From: Hyphomicrobiales bacterium
Lineage (GTDB): Bacteria > Pseudomonadota > Alphaproteobacteria > Rhizobiales > Xanthobacteraceae
Direction of reading: 5' to 3'
Length of the DNA: 35,033 bases
Assembly: GCA_021323775.1 (NCBI GenBank)
Contig: JAJPKK010000128.1
Location: forward strand, 1 to 35,033
The position numbers were made by a program, and so were the translations under genes. Positions 27,122-35,033 of the stretch are shown one piece after another (the stretch's first letter is position 1; each line of letters opens with the position of its first letter). The notes under the pieces are model-generated. The model did no database searches. It was not told the DNA's origin and saw only the letters and a program-made list of their open reading frames with translations.

Positions 27122-27877
27122 ATGACATCGAATCCCAAGACTGCGGCGGCGCCACGCATCCTCCTCGACGTGGTGGACTCCACCAATGCGCAAGCGCTTC
27201 GGCTCGCGAAAGCGGGAGAGCGCGGTCCATTGTGGATTGTCGCAAAGGAGCAGAGCACGGGGCGCGGCCGGCGCGGCCGGGCATGGATATCGCCCGCGGG
27301 CAATCTCTATGCGACGCTGATGCTGACGGATCCGGGGCCGGCAAGAGCGGCGCCGCAACTGGGATTCGCGGCTGCCCTTGCGCTGCACGATGCGGCCGTT
27401 GCCGCCGCGCCCGCGCTCGCGCCGCGATTAGCCCTCAAGTGGCCGAACGACCTGTTGTGCGGGGGGCGAAAAATCTCAGGGATCCTGATCGAAGGCGAGG
27501 GCAACCCGGTTGCAGTCGCAATCGGGATAGGAGTGAATTGCCGCCATCATCCGGACGCGACCGAGATGCCGGCAACCGATTTCGCCGCCGAGGGCGCCGA
27601 CGTGGACGCCGCCACGTTGTTCGGTCATCTGGCGGAGGCCATGCAGGCGCGCCTCACTTTGTGGGACCGCGGCGCCGGCTTCGCGGCTGTCCGTGCTGCC
27701 TGGCTTTCCCGCGCCTTGGGGGTAGGGAAGCCGATCCGGGTAAGGCTTGCCGAGCGCGAGACGACCGGATGCTTCGAGACGATCGACGATGCGGGCCGGC
27801 TGGTGCTGCGCACCGCGAAAGGCGAAGTTGAAGCGGTTGCCGCCGGCGACGTGTTTCCTTTTGGTCAGGCCGCGTGA
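27122..27877 (+). CDS. birA: Biotin--[acetyl-CoA-carboxylase] ligase
   Basis: BirA activates biotin with ATP and attaches it to carboxylase carrier proteins in the cytoplasm. The 251-residue protein has the biotin/ATP loop STGRGRRGR (45-53), the catalytic KWPNDLL (106-112), RKISGILIE near 116-124 and the C-terminal SH3-like domain ending in GDVFPFG. It lacks the N-terminal helix-turn-helix of E. coli BirA, so it should be a ligase only and not a biotin-operon repressor. The ATG at 27122 fits the conserved N-terminus; the open frame upstream runs through the hairpin repeat and is not used. Confidence 0.95.
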   Translation: MTSNPKTAAAPRILLDVVDSTNAQALRLAKAGERGPLWIVAKEQSTGRGRRGRAWISPAGNLYATLMLTDPGPARAAPQLGFAAALALHDAAVAAAPALAPRLALKWPNDLLCGGRKISGILIEGEGNPVAVAIGIGVNCRHHPDATEMPATDFAAEGADVDAATLFGHLAEAMQARLTLWDRGAGFAAVRAAWLSRALGVGKPIRVRLAERETTGCFETIDDAGRLVLRTAKGEVEAVAAGDVFPFGQAA

Positions 27878-27950
27878 GGGCGGGCGGCCCGGTAGGCAGT
27901 CTAGTAGCGCTTACCCGCCCCGCGGGGGCAGATCGGATTCATGACTTGAA

Positions 27951-29621
27951 ATGACATCTCCGGCGGAAGAACTGGTCTTTGCACCGCTTGGCGGGGTCGG
28001 TGAGATCGGCATGAACTTGTCGGTTTATGGCTTCGGCTCGCAGCGCAATAAGGCTTGGCTTGCAGTCGATCTCGGCGTCGCCTTCGCTGGCGACGAATTG
28101 CCCGGCATCGAGGTGATCATGCCGGACATCCGCTTTCTCGTGGAGGAACGCCGCAATCTGGTGGGGCTGGTGCTCACCCATGCGCACGAAGACCACTACG
28201 GCGCGCTGATCGATCTGTGGCCGCGCCTCAAGGTGCCGCTCTATGCGACCCCCTTTACGGCCGCGCTTCTGGAGGCCAAACGACTCTCAGAGCCGGGCGC
28301 GCCCGAAATTCCCGTCACTGTCATCCCGCCCGGCGGCCGGGTCAAACTGCCGCCGTTCGATATCGAATTCGTTTCCGTCGCCCATTCGATTCCTGAATCG
28401 AACGCTCTGATCATCCGCACCAGGCTCGGCACAGTGCTGCATACCGGCGACTGGAAGCTTGATCCGACGCCTCCGATCGGCCCGCCGACGGACGAGGCGA
28501 AGCTACGCGACCTCGGCAACGCCGGCTGCCTTGCCGTGATCGGGGATTCCACGAACGCCGTGCGGGAAGGGCGGTCGGCCTCTGAACGCGACGTCGCCAA
28601 TTCGCTTCATGAACTGATCCGTAGCGCGCCCAGGCGCGTTGCGGTCACGACATTTGCGTCTCATGTGGCGCGCATCCGCGCGGTTGCGGATGCGGCGCGC
28701 GCCTGCGACCGCGAGGTCGTGCTGGTCGGACGCGCCATGGAACGCATCGTCCAGGTCGCCCGCGAGACCGGCTACCTTGACGGCGTCCAGGAATTTCGCG
28801 GCACCGACATTTACGGCTATCTGCCGCCCGACAAGGTGGTTGCGCTCTGCACCGGCAGTCAGGGCGAGCCTCGCGCCGCGCTCGCCCGCATTGCGCTTGA
28901 CGAGCACCCCGACGTGACGCTCGGCAAGGATGACCGGGTGATCTTTTCCTCACGCACCATTCCGGGCAACGAAAAAGCGGTCGGCCGCGTGATCAACGGC
29001 CTGATCCGCCAGGGCATCGAGGTGATCACCGATCGCACCCACCTGGTTCACGTCTCCGGCCATCCGCGCCGGGCCGAACTTGAAGATCTCTATGGCTGGG
29101 TGAAACCGCGCCTTGTGGTGCCGGTGCATGGCGAGGCGTTGCATCTTGCCGAGCACGCCGCGCTCGCCCGCAAGATCGGCGTGCCGCAGACATTGATGTG
29201 CGGCAACGGCGACGTGGTCAGGATCGCGCCGGGGCCCGCAGGCATCGTAGACGAATTACCGCAAGGCCGGCTTTACCGCGACGGCCGCCTGATCGTGGAC
29301 GCCGAACAGCGCACGGTTCCGGACCGCCGCCGGCTGGGCCTTGCCGGCGTCGTGTCGATCGCGCTGGCGCTCGACGGCAAAGGCGCGCTCGCCGGAGAGC
29401 CGGCGATCGACTCGATCGGGATCCCTGAGCTGACAATGGATGGCCGTCATTTCGATGACGTCGTCCGCGAAGCAGCGGTCGAAACGATCGAAAGCTTGCC
29501 GCGCGTGCGGCGGCGCGATCCGGATTCGGTCGCCGAAGCGGTCAAGCAGGGCGTGCGCGCTGCGGTCGCGGTGCATTGGGGCAAGAAGCCGTTGTGCATC
29601 GTCCATGTTTTGACGATATGA
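27951..29621 (+). CDS. rnj: Ribonuclease J
   Basis: RNase J is a metallo-beta-lactamase/beta-CASP ribonuclease with 5'-exonuclease and endonuclease activity in RNA turnover and rRNA maturation; it is widespread in alphaproteobacteria. The 556-residue protein has the zinc motif THAHEDH (76-82), VLHTGDWK, GDSTNA, the beta-CASP motif region VTTFASHVARI and HVSGHPRR, and the late PVHGE histidine. Length is normal for the family. The start is an ATG 73 bp after birA, and an upstream ATG at 27941 is out of frame. The place between birA and the epimerase gene is a conserved order in this group. Confidence 0.95.
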   Translation: MTSPAEELVFAPLGGVGEIGMNLSVYGFGSQRNKAWLAVDLGVAFAGDELPGIEVIMPDIRFLVEERRNLVGLVLTHAHEDHYGALIDLWPRLKVPLYATPFTAALLEAKRLSEPGAPEIPVTVIPPGGRVKLPPFDIEFVSVAHSIPESNALIIRTRLGTVLHTGDWKLDPTPPIGPPTDEAKLRDLGNAGCLAVIGDSTNAVREGRSASERDVANSLHELIRSAPRRVAVTTFASHVARIRAVADAARACDREVVLVGRAMERIVQVARETGYLDGVQEFRGTDIYGYLPPDKVVALCTGSQGEPRAALARIALDEHPDVTLGKDDRVIFSSRTIPGNEKAVGRVINGLIRQGIEVITDRTHLVHVSGHPRRAELEDLYGWVKPRLVVPVHGEALHLAEHAALARKIGVPQTLMCGNGDVVRIAPGPAGIVDELPQGRLYRDGRLIVDAEQRTVPDRRRLGLAGVVSIALALDGKGALAGEPAIDSIGIPELTMDGRHFDDVVREAAVETIESLPRVRRRDPDSVAEAVKQGVRAAVAVHWGKKPLCIVHVLTI

Positions 29622-29831
29622 TGCGAGCGGATCGCGGACCAGTTACTGCCAGGAGTCACGGTCGGCCCCAGTCCGGCAACTCGCGTCTTGCTTCTCTGCC
29701 GGTCCTCCGCATGTGGGGAGGAAGGGGTGTCGGACACGATCTGCGCGATAATCCCGGATCGAGTCCGGGGACGGGCAGACGCCAGGAGCCGATTCGATCT
29801 TATTGGCGCGGGCTCCCTATGAGGCTCAGGC
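29622..29831. other. Gap between the RNase J and epimerase genes
   Basis: These 210 bases contain weak hairpins: CCTCC with GGAGG near 29704-29721, and CCCGGA (29753-29758) with TCCGGG (29764-29769). They resemble the dispersed repeats in this window. No gene or clear promoter is visible. Confidence 0.4.
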
Positions 29832-30236
29832 ATGATCGGCAGGCTCAATCACGTGGCGATCGCGGTGCGCGATATTGCGGCGGCCGCCAAGGTCTACCGC
29901 GAGACCCTGGGCGCCAAGGTGTCCGCCGCAGTTCCGCAAGACGAACACGGCGTCACCACCGTTTTCATAACCTTGCCGAACACGAAAATTGAGCTGCTGG
30001 AGCCGCTCGGCGCCGCGTCTCCGATCGCGAAATTCCTGGACCGCAACCCGGACGGCGGCATCCACCATGTCTGCTACGAAGTCGACGACATCATTGCGGC
30101 GCGCGACCGCCTCAAGGCTGAAGGCGCCCGCGTGCTGGGCGATGGCGAGCCGAAAACGGGCGCGCATGGCAAGCCGGTGCTGTTCCTGCATCCCAAGGAT
30201 TTTCTTGGCACGCTGATCGAACTCGAACAAGCATGA
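29832..30236 (+). CDS. mce: Methylmalonyl-CoA epimerase
   Basis: This 134-residue vicinal-oxygen-chelate protein interconverts the S and R forms of methylmalonyl-CoA in propionyl-CoA metabolism. The metal ligands and catalytic residues seen in the family are present: His7 in LNHVAIAV, Glu54 and Glu57 in KIELLEP, His78-His79 in GGIHHVCYEV and Glu130 in TLIELEQA. The phrase NPDGGIHHVCYEVDD is characteristic of the epimerase and separates it from glyoxalase I. The start has CAGG just upstream. It overlaps nothing and is followed after eight bases by the DUF1467 gene. Confidence 0.93.
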   Translation: MIGRLNHVAIAVRDIAAAAKVYRETLGAKVSAAVPQDEHGVTTVFITLPNTKIELLEPLGAASPIAKFLDRNPDGGIHHVCYEVDDIIAARDRLKAEGARVLGDGEPKTGAHGKPVLFLHPKDFLGTLIELEQA

Positions 30237-30244
30237 GGTAAGCG

Positions 30245-30517
30245 GTGCCTTGGTACACGATGCTGGCGATCTACTTCATCGTCTGGTGGCTGGTGTTCTT
30301 CACGGTGCTGCCGTGGGGAGTCCGTTCCCAGGAAGAGCACGCCGATGTGGTGCTCGGCACCGATCCCGGCGCACCGCGGGTCCCGGCGCTTAAAACCAAG
30401 GTGCTGTGGACGACCGCGGTGTCGGCGATCGTTTTTGCAATTTTCTATTGGGCCTTCGTCACCAAGGCGGTGGCGTTTGAGGATTTGGTCACATTGTGGG
30501 GGCTGCTCAAGCTATAG
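30245..30517 (+). CDS. DUF1467 family small membrane protein
   Basis: The 90-residue protein starts at a GTG with GAGGTAA just upstream. It has two membrane helices (about 5-23 and 55-74) flanking the conserved loop LPWGVRSQEEHADVVLGTDPGAP (split around residues 22-44), which is diagnostic of DUF1467. The family is found in alphaproteobacteria, typically next to the epimerase and ahead of proS, as here for the first neighbour. Function is unknown. Here proS does not follow; an exported duplicated-domain protein and parE come instead, so the usual synteny stops at this point. Confidence 0.93.
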   Translation: MPWYTMLAIYFIVWWLVFFTVLPWGVRSQEEHADVVLGTDPGAPRVPALKTKVLWTTAVSAIVFAIFYWAFVTKAVAFEDLVTLWGLLKL

Positions 30518-30781
30518 CCTCGGCTCATAGTTTCGTAGCCAGGGTCGAGCCCCGGCGGAACCCGCCGCCTTGCCCGCGCCAGCCGATGCCCCGCGTTGCG
30601 CGGCCCCGGGCCGGCGGCCGCGACGGGACGCCGGCGAATTTTGCAGGGGTGTCATGAGCACCTTGTTTTCGGCCTGCACAGCACTGCGCCCTGCGGCGGA
30701 TATGGACTACAATGACGCAGGCTCGTCGTCCAAACGAGGCGGCTCTGACTGTAGTTGCCACAGCCTCAGGGAGGGACACTT

Positions 30782-31861
30782 ATGAAATTCTTCCGACGGA
30801 ATAGCCTGGTCATCGTCCTTTTGGCCGGTCTCATGTTGTGCCAGCGAGGTTCAGTCGGAGCGCAGACGCCGCAGACGGACGATCACAGGCATTTGGACAT
30901 AGATGACAGCGGCGGTGCTGCGGTCGAGCCGGCAGAAGTCCAGCTGGCGCGGGCGATAGCTGCGGGGCCACGGAACGTTACCGACTCCGCCCGGATCGTC
31001 GGCGCCGATGCGCAAGGCAAGAGAACGGTTCTGCGCGAAGGCAGCAACGGCTTCACGTGCCAACCTGGGAACCCCGTCCTTGGCCGTCCCGCATCGTGTG
31101 CGAACGAGGCGGCGCGACAGTGGAGTGCGGATCTGGCTGCGCACAAAGCCAAGCCGACGAACGCTGAGCCCGGCATCGTGTACATGCTCGCGGGCGCCGT
31201 GCAGCCTGGCGTGTCCGCTCCGTCCGACAGCACCACCCGGCCCATTATGGTCGGTCCGCATTGGATGATCATGTGGCCGTTCGATCCAAAGACGACAGGG
31301 CTGCCGGCCGCGCGCAAAGACACTGGCGCGTACATCATGTTGGCCGGCACGCCATATGCCCACCTGCACATCATGGGGCAACCGGCCGGCACGCCAATGG
31401 AACATGCGGCCGTTGACCTGCCGGACGAGGGCGGCCCTGTGCAGGTCGAATCGCCAGAAATTCAAATGGCGCGTGCGATCGCCGCCGGGCCAAAGGAAAT
31501 TACCGACCAGGCTCGCATTATGGGTTTCGATGCGCAAGGCAACAGGATTGTTCTACGCGAAGGCAACAACGACTTCATCTGCCAGCCCGGCAAGCCCCAA
31601 TTCGTCGCCCAACCCGCCTCGTGTTACACGACGAACTCGAAGCCCCGCATCACTTACATGCTTGCGGGCGCGACGCAGCGCAGCATATCCGATCCCGACG
31701 ACAAGACCAGCACTCCCCTCGCAGTCGGTCCGCATTGGATGATCATGATGCCATTCGATCCCAAGACAACGGGGTTGCCAGTCACCTACAGCGATACGGG
31801 GGCGTATATTATGTGGGCGGGAACCCGCTCCGCCCACCTGCATATCATGGGGAGGCCGTAG
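30782..31861 (+). CDS. Exported protein with two tandem copies of an unknown domain
   Basis: The 359-residue protein has a signal peptide (1-27, cleavage likely after SVGA). The mature part holds two copies of one domain, about 53-201 and 227-359. Shared landmarks are ARAIAAGPK/R, DAQGxRxVLREG, a Cys in CQPG, a second Cys in PASC, YMLAGA, VGPHWMIM, PFDPKTTGLP, DTGAYIM and HLHIMG. Copy two lacks about 16 residues present in copy one between PASC and YMLAGA. Two Cys per copy suggest one disulfide each. I recall single-domain relatives of unknown function; no activity is assigned. The ATG at 30782 has GGGAGGG upstream. It is a single gene, separated from its neighbours by 264 bp upstream and facing parE downstream. 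Confidence 0.82.
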   Translation: MKFFRRNSLVIVLLAGLMLCQRGSVGAQTPQTDDHRHLDIDDSGGAAVEPAEVQLARAIAAGPRNVTDSARIVGADAQGKRTVLREGSNGFTCQPGNPVLGRPASCANEAARQWSADLAAHKAKPTNAEPGIVYMLAGAVQPGVSAPSDSTTRPIMVGPHWMIMWPFDPKTTGLPAARKDTGAYIMLAGTPYAHLHIMGQPAGTPMEHAAVDLPDEGGPVQVESPEIQMARAIAAGPKEITDQARIMGFDAQGNRIVLREGNNDFICQPGKPQFVAQPASCYTTNSKPRITYMLAGATQRSISDPDDKTSTPLAVGPHWMIMMPFDPKTTGLPVTYSDTGAYIMWAGTRSAHLHIMGRP

Positions 31862-32035
31862 ATCGAGACGCAGTCTGGCGGCGAAGCGGCGGGGCTTTTT
31901 GCGGGATGGTAAACTCAGCGAAACGCGGGGCAGGCGCCCCACTTGCGACGTCATCCCACATCGCGCTTCGCTCCCTGCGCGCTACGAGGCTACGCGCGCC
32001 GTTGCAGCACTTGCAGCCAATCACACTCAGCCCCC

Positions 32036-34087
32036 TCACACATCCAGCATCTCGTCGCTCGCAAATTCCGCGCGCTCCTGGATGAACTCGAATCGCGCCT
32101 CCGCCTTGGCGCCCATCAGGCGATCCACGGCCTTTGCGGTGTCGGCGCGGTCGTCGGCGATGAGCATCACCTTGAGCAAGGTGCGCTTCCTCGGGTCCAT
32201 GGTGGTTTCCTTGAGCTGCGCGGGCATCATCTCGCCGAGGCCCTTGAAGCGGCCGATCTCGACATTGGCGTTGGCGCGGAATTCGCGCCGCATGATCTCG
32301 TCCTTGTGCGCGTCGTTGCGCGCGTAGAACACCTTGCCGCCGTGGGCGAGCCGGTAGAGCGGCGGCACCGCTAGATAGAGATGGCCGTGGTCGATGAGCT
32401 GCGGCATCTGCCGGTAGAAGAACGTGATGAGCAGCGACGCGATATGGGCGCCGTCGACATCGGCGTCCGTCATCACGATGACCTTGCCGTAGCGCAGGTC
32501 CTCGTCGCGGTAATGGGCGCCGGTGCCGCATCCGAGCGCCTGCACGAGATCGGCGAGCTGCTGGTTCTGGGCGAGCTTGTCCTTGCCGGCGCTCGCCACG
32601 TTGAGAATTTTTCCGCGCAGCGGCAGCACCGCCTGGCTCGCGCGGTCGCGCGCCTGCTTGGCGGAGCCGCCGGCGCTGTCGCCCTCGACGATGAAGATTT
32701 CCGAACCCTCGGCGGCGGTGTTGGTGCAGTCGGCGAGCTTGCCGGGCAGCCGCAGCTTGCGCACCGCGCTTTTGCGCGCGATCTCCTTCTCTTGCCGGCG
32801 GCGGATGCGTTCCTCCGCGCGCTCCACCACGAAGTCGAGGAGCCGGTTGGCCTGCGCCGGGTTGCCGGCAAGCCAGTGGTCAAACTGGTCCTTGACTGCG
32901 CTTTCGACGATGCGGGTGGCTTCCGCAGTCGCGAGCCGATCCTTGGTCTGGCCCTGGAACTCCGGCTCGCGGATGAACACCGACAGCATCGCGGCGGCGC
33001 AGGCCATGATGTCTTCGCTCGTCACCAGCGCGGCGCGCTTGCCCTGGTTGACGCGCTCGGCATGGTCCTTGAGGGCGCGCGACAACGCGGCGCGCAGCCC
33101 GGTCTCATGGGTGCCGCCGTCGGCGGTCGGGATGGTGTTGCAGTAGGACGACAGGAAGCCGTCCGCATCCGCCGTCCACGCCACCGCCCATTCGACCGAG
33201 CCGTTGGCGCCAGGCCGGCCGGATTTGCCGGTGAAGATTTCGGGATGGACCAGGGTCTGTCCCGCAAGCGTCACAGCGAGGTAGTCCTTGAGGCCGCCCG
33301 GGAAGTGGAAAGTCTCATTTTCCGGCACATCGGTTATGCCGTGCAGGAGTTCCTGGTCGTAATGCCAGCGGATTTCGACGCCGCCGAACAGATACGCCTT
33401 GGCGCGCGCCATCTTGAACAGACGCAGCGGATTGAATTTCGCCTTGGCGCCGAAGATCTCGGGGTCAGGCTTGAAGCGCACTTTGGTGCCGCGCCGGTTT
33501 GGGACGCGGCCAAGCTGTTCGAGCCCGTTCTTCGGCTTGCCGCGCTGGTAGACCTGCCGGTAGAGCTGGCCGCCGCGCGCGACCTCGACTTCGAGGCGCT
33601 CCGACAGGGCGTTGACCACGGAGACGCCGACGCCATGCAGGCCGCCGGAGGTCTCGTAGACCTTGGAGCCGAACTTGCCGCCCGCATGGAGCGTACACAT
33701 GATGACTTCGAGCGCCGATTTGTTTGGGAATTTCGGATGCGGATCGACCGGAATGCCGCGCCCGTTGTCGGTGACGGTCAGAAAGCCGTCGGCCGTCGCC
33801 TCGACCTCGATGAAGCTTGCATGCCCGGCCAGCGCCTCGTCCATGGCGTTGTCGATGACTTCGGCGAAGAGATGATGCAGCGCCTTCTCGTCGGTGCCGC
33901 CAATATACATGCCGGGCCGCCGCCGCACCGGCTCCAGCCCCTCCAGCACCTCGATGTCGTGGGCGGTGTAGTCGTCGCCATTGCGGGACCGGCCTTTTGC
34001 GGCCTCGCGCCGCAGCGCCTCCCGCCGCGGCATATCGGCGAATAGGTCGGCAGGCGTGGAGGACTGTTTCTTTGCGGTCTTGGCCAT
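32036..34087 (-). CDS. parE: DNA topoisomerase IV subunit B
   Basis: ParE is the ATPase subunit of topoisomerase IV, which unlinks daughter chromosomes. From ATG 34087 the product has 683 residues. GHKL ATPase motifs are present: VIDNAMDEA with Glu76 and Asn80, TVTDNGRGIP, and SGGLHGVGVSVVNALSE. TOPRIM motifs are EGDSAGGSAKQARDR and DADVDGAHI, and GRFKGLGEMMP lies near the C-terminus. A basic 35-residue N-terminal extension (AKTAKKQ and onward) precedes the conserved HDIEVLEGLEPVRRRPGMYIG-type segment. Its length and the LRxRPGMYIG context favour ParE over GyrB, which is longer in this group. An earlier in-frame ATG at 34150 lies in AT-rich promoter-like DNA and was not used. Confidence 0.95.
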   Translation of the reverse strand: MAKTAKKQSSTPADLFADMPRREALRREAAKGRSRNGDDYTAHDIEVLEGLEPVRRRPGMYIGGTDEKALHHLFAEVIDNAMDEALAGHASFIEVEATADGFLTVTDNGRGIPVDPHPKFPNKSALEVIMCTLHAGGKFGSKVYETSGGLHGVGVSVVNALSERLEVEVARGGQLYRQVYQRGKPKNGLEQLGRVPNRRGTKVRFKPDPEIFGAKAKFNPLRLFKMARAKAYLFGGVEIRWHYDQELLHGITDVPENETFHFPGGLKDYLAVTLAGQTLVHPEIFTGKSGRPGANGSVEWAVAWTADADGFLSSYCNTIPTADGGTHETGLRAALSRALKDHAERVNQGKRAALVTSEDIMACAAAMLSVFIREPEFQGQTKDRLATAEATRIVESAVKDQFDHWLAGNPAQANRLLDFVVERAEERIRRRQEKEIARKSAVRKLRLPGKLADCTNTAAEGSEIFIVEGDSAGGSAKQARDRASQAVLPLRGKILNVASAGKDKLAQNQQLADLVQALGCGTGAHYRDEDLRYGKVIVMTDADVDGAHIASLLITFFYRQMPQLIDHGHLYLAVPPLYRLAHGGKVFYARNDAHKDEIMRREFRANANVEIGRFKGLGEMMPAQLKETTMDPRKRTLLKVMLIADDRADTAKAVDRLMGAKAEARFEFIQERAEFASDEMLDV

Positions 34088-34475
34088 ACGGTTCCGTTGC
34101 GATTTGTGGACTGCGCACCTCATGTAAACCGCAAAATAGTTACCAATCAATAACTTAATGCGTTATTATGATGCTTCAAGCGAGGCGTCTTTGGCGTGCG
34201 AATCACGAGGTTCCAATATGATACGGCCCGGCCGCGAACAAGACCATGAGAGGATCGCCGCACAGCGCCGCACAGGCGACTGGCGCGAGGGGCGGCGATC
34301 GGGTAAGCGGCTATGAGTTCCTTATTCGTTGCCATCCCATCGAGACGCGCTCTGTGACGGCTCAACTCAGATGAGGCCCGCGATTTCCTAAAGGCCTCCT
34401 CGCGAAGAGGCTGCACTGTTGCGCGGCCCCCTGAGAAGAGGGCTACGCGAGCATTTCCCATCTCCTGCAGGTCCC
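34088..34475. other. Divergent intergenic region between parE and the DedA gene
   Basis: The first 80 bases are AT-rich and probably contain the parE promoter. AATAAC (34149-34154) and GTTATT (34162-34167) form a 6-bp inverted repeat with a seven-base spacer that could be an operator, but no regulator can be named. The rest is GC-rich with a short CCTC/GAGG hairpin near 34397-34412. No gene is convincing. Confidence 0.4.
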
Positions 34476-35018
34476 ATGTCGCTCGAAAGCCAGGCCCACG
34501 TTCTCACCCAGCAGGTCGTCGAATTCGTGCGCGCCCACGAGGCGTGGGCGGCGCCGATTGTCGGCGCCTTGGCGTTCGGGGAGTCGCTTGCGTTCATCTC
34601 CCTCGTGCTTCCGGCCTGGGCGGTCCTTGTTGCGCTCGGCACGCTGATCGGAAAAAGCGGCATCGATTTCTGGCCGATCTGGATCGCTGGGGCGGTCGGA
34701 GCGGCGCTCGGCGACTGGCTGTCCTACTGGGTAGGCATCAAGCTCGGGCCCGCTGTGGCCCACGTGTGGCCGCTGTCGAAGAACCCGGAGCTGATTCCAC
34801 GGGGTGAACGTTTCGTCGCCAAATGGGGCCCGCTGGCGATCTTCATCGGCCGCTTCTCCGGCCCGCTGCGGGCGACGGTGCCTCTGGTGGCCGGCGTCTT
34901 TCTGATGCCGTATTGGCGCTTTCAGACCGCCAATTTCGTTTCCGCCTTCGTGTGGGTCGCAATGCTGCTGACCCTGGGGGATGTTGTGGCGACGATTTTC
35001 ACTTTAATATGGCCCTGA
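34476..35018 (+). CDS. DedA-family (SNARE-associated/VTT) membrane protein
   Basis: The 180-residue protein belongs to the DedA family, some members of which flip undecaprenyl phosphate or phosphatidylethanolamine across the inner membrane. It has the order expected: an acidic residue in ALAFGESLAFISLVLPAW (about 28-45), the reentrant-loop region, GAALGDWLSYWVGIKLG (about 72-88), then the FVAKWGPLAIFIGRFSGPLRATVPLVAG segment (split around 111-138) with the conserved Gly-Arg-Phe-x-x-x-x-Arg, and a final helix. I chose the ATG at 34476, which has CAGG upstream; the frame is open to 34419 without similarity. It is the last gene in the window, and its substrate is unknown. Confidence 0.9.
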   Translation: MSLESQAHVLTQQVVEFVRAHEAWAAPIVGALAFGESLAFISLVLPAWAVLVALGTLIGKSGIDFWPIWIAGAVGAALGDWLSYWVGIKLGPAVAHVWPLSKNPELIPRGERFVAKWGPLAIFIGRFSGPLRATVPLVAGVFLMPYWRFQTANFVSAFVWVAMLLTLGDVVATIFTLIWP

Positions 35019-35033
35019 GCCCCTTCTCAACCC

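Noticed and set aside
32381-34045. Long open frame on the plus strand opposite parE
   Set aside because: It is an antisense shadow rich in Arg, Val, His and Ala without motifs; parE has complete GHKL and TOPRIM motifs.

Overview
The window looks like chromosomal DNA of a high-GC alphaproteobacterium of the order Hyphomicrobiales (Rhizobiales), probably near Bradyrhizobium, Rhodoplanes or Pseudolabrys. This rests on the gene order nuoA-N, birA, RNase J, methylmalonyl-CoA epimerase, DUF1467, which I know from that order, on the many short GC-rich hairpin repeats between genes, and on protein similarity judged from memory. No database search was run.

Layout. Bases 1-436 hold only a doubtful partial frame and a decayed fragment resembling a minimal nucleotidyltransferase. 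A minus-strand metabolic group follows: a UbiD-family decarboxylase, a small exported protein and a tartrate/D-malate dehydrogenase. A plus-strand exported beta-propeller (NHL) protein with a clear terminator and a small exported protein come next. A gene-poor stretch (6052-6747) includes an AT-rich remnant of an unusual repetitive reading frame. Then come a minus-strand RND/MMPL transporter and an alpha/beta hydrolase.

The core of the window is the complex I operon, nuoA to nuoN (11007-26869), with all fourteen subunit genes in standard order. Three non-subunit genes lie inside it. A Uma2-family (PD-(D/E)XK-like) gene sits between nuoD and nuoE, overlapping both. An exported WYL-like protein and a small membrane protein sit between nuoF and nuoG, the latter overlapping the nuoG start. 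nuoF carries an apparent one-base deletion that splits the frame. The 3' end of nuoE has absorbed a hairpin repeat that lengthens the protein.

After nuoN come birA, an RNase J gene, a methylmalonyl-CoA epimerase gene and a DUF1467 gene, all on the plus strand. They are followed by an exported protein made of two copies of the same domain, a minus-strand parE (topoisomerase IV subunit B) and a plus-strand DedA-family membrane protein at the right edge.

Most of the window is conserved housekeeping. The points most worth a second look are the extra genes inside the nuo operon, the nuoF frameshift, the duplicated-domain exported protein, the 21-nt periodic remnant near 6300-6470 and the dispersed hairpin family. 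I saw no CRISPR array, tRNA, rRNA, intact insertion sequence or recognised defence system.
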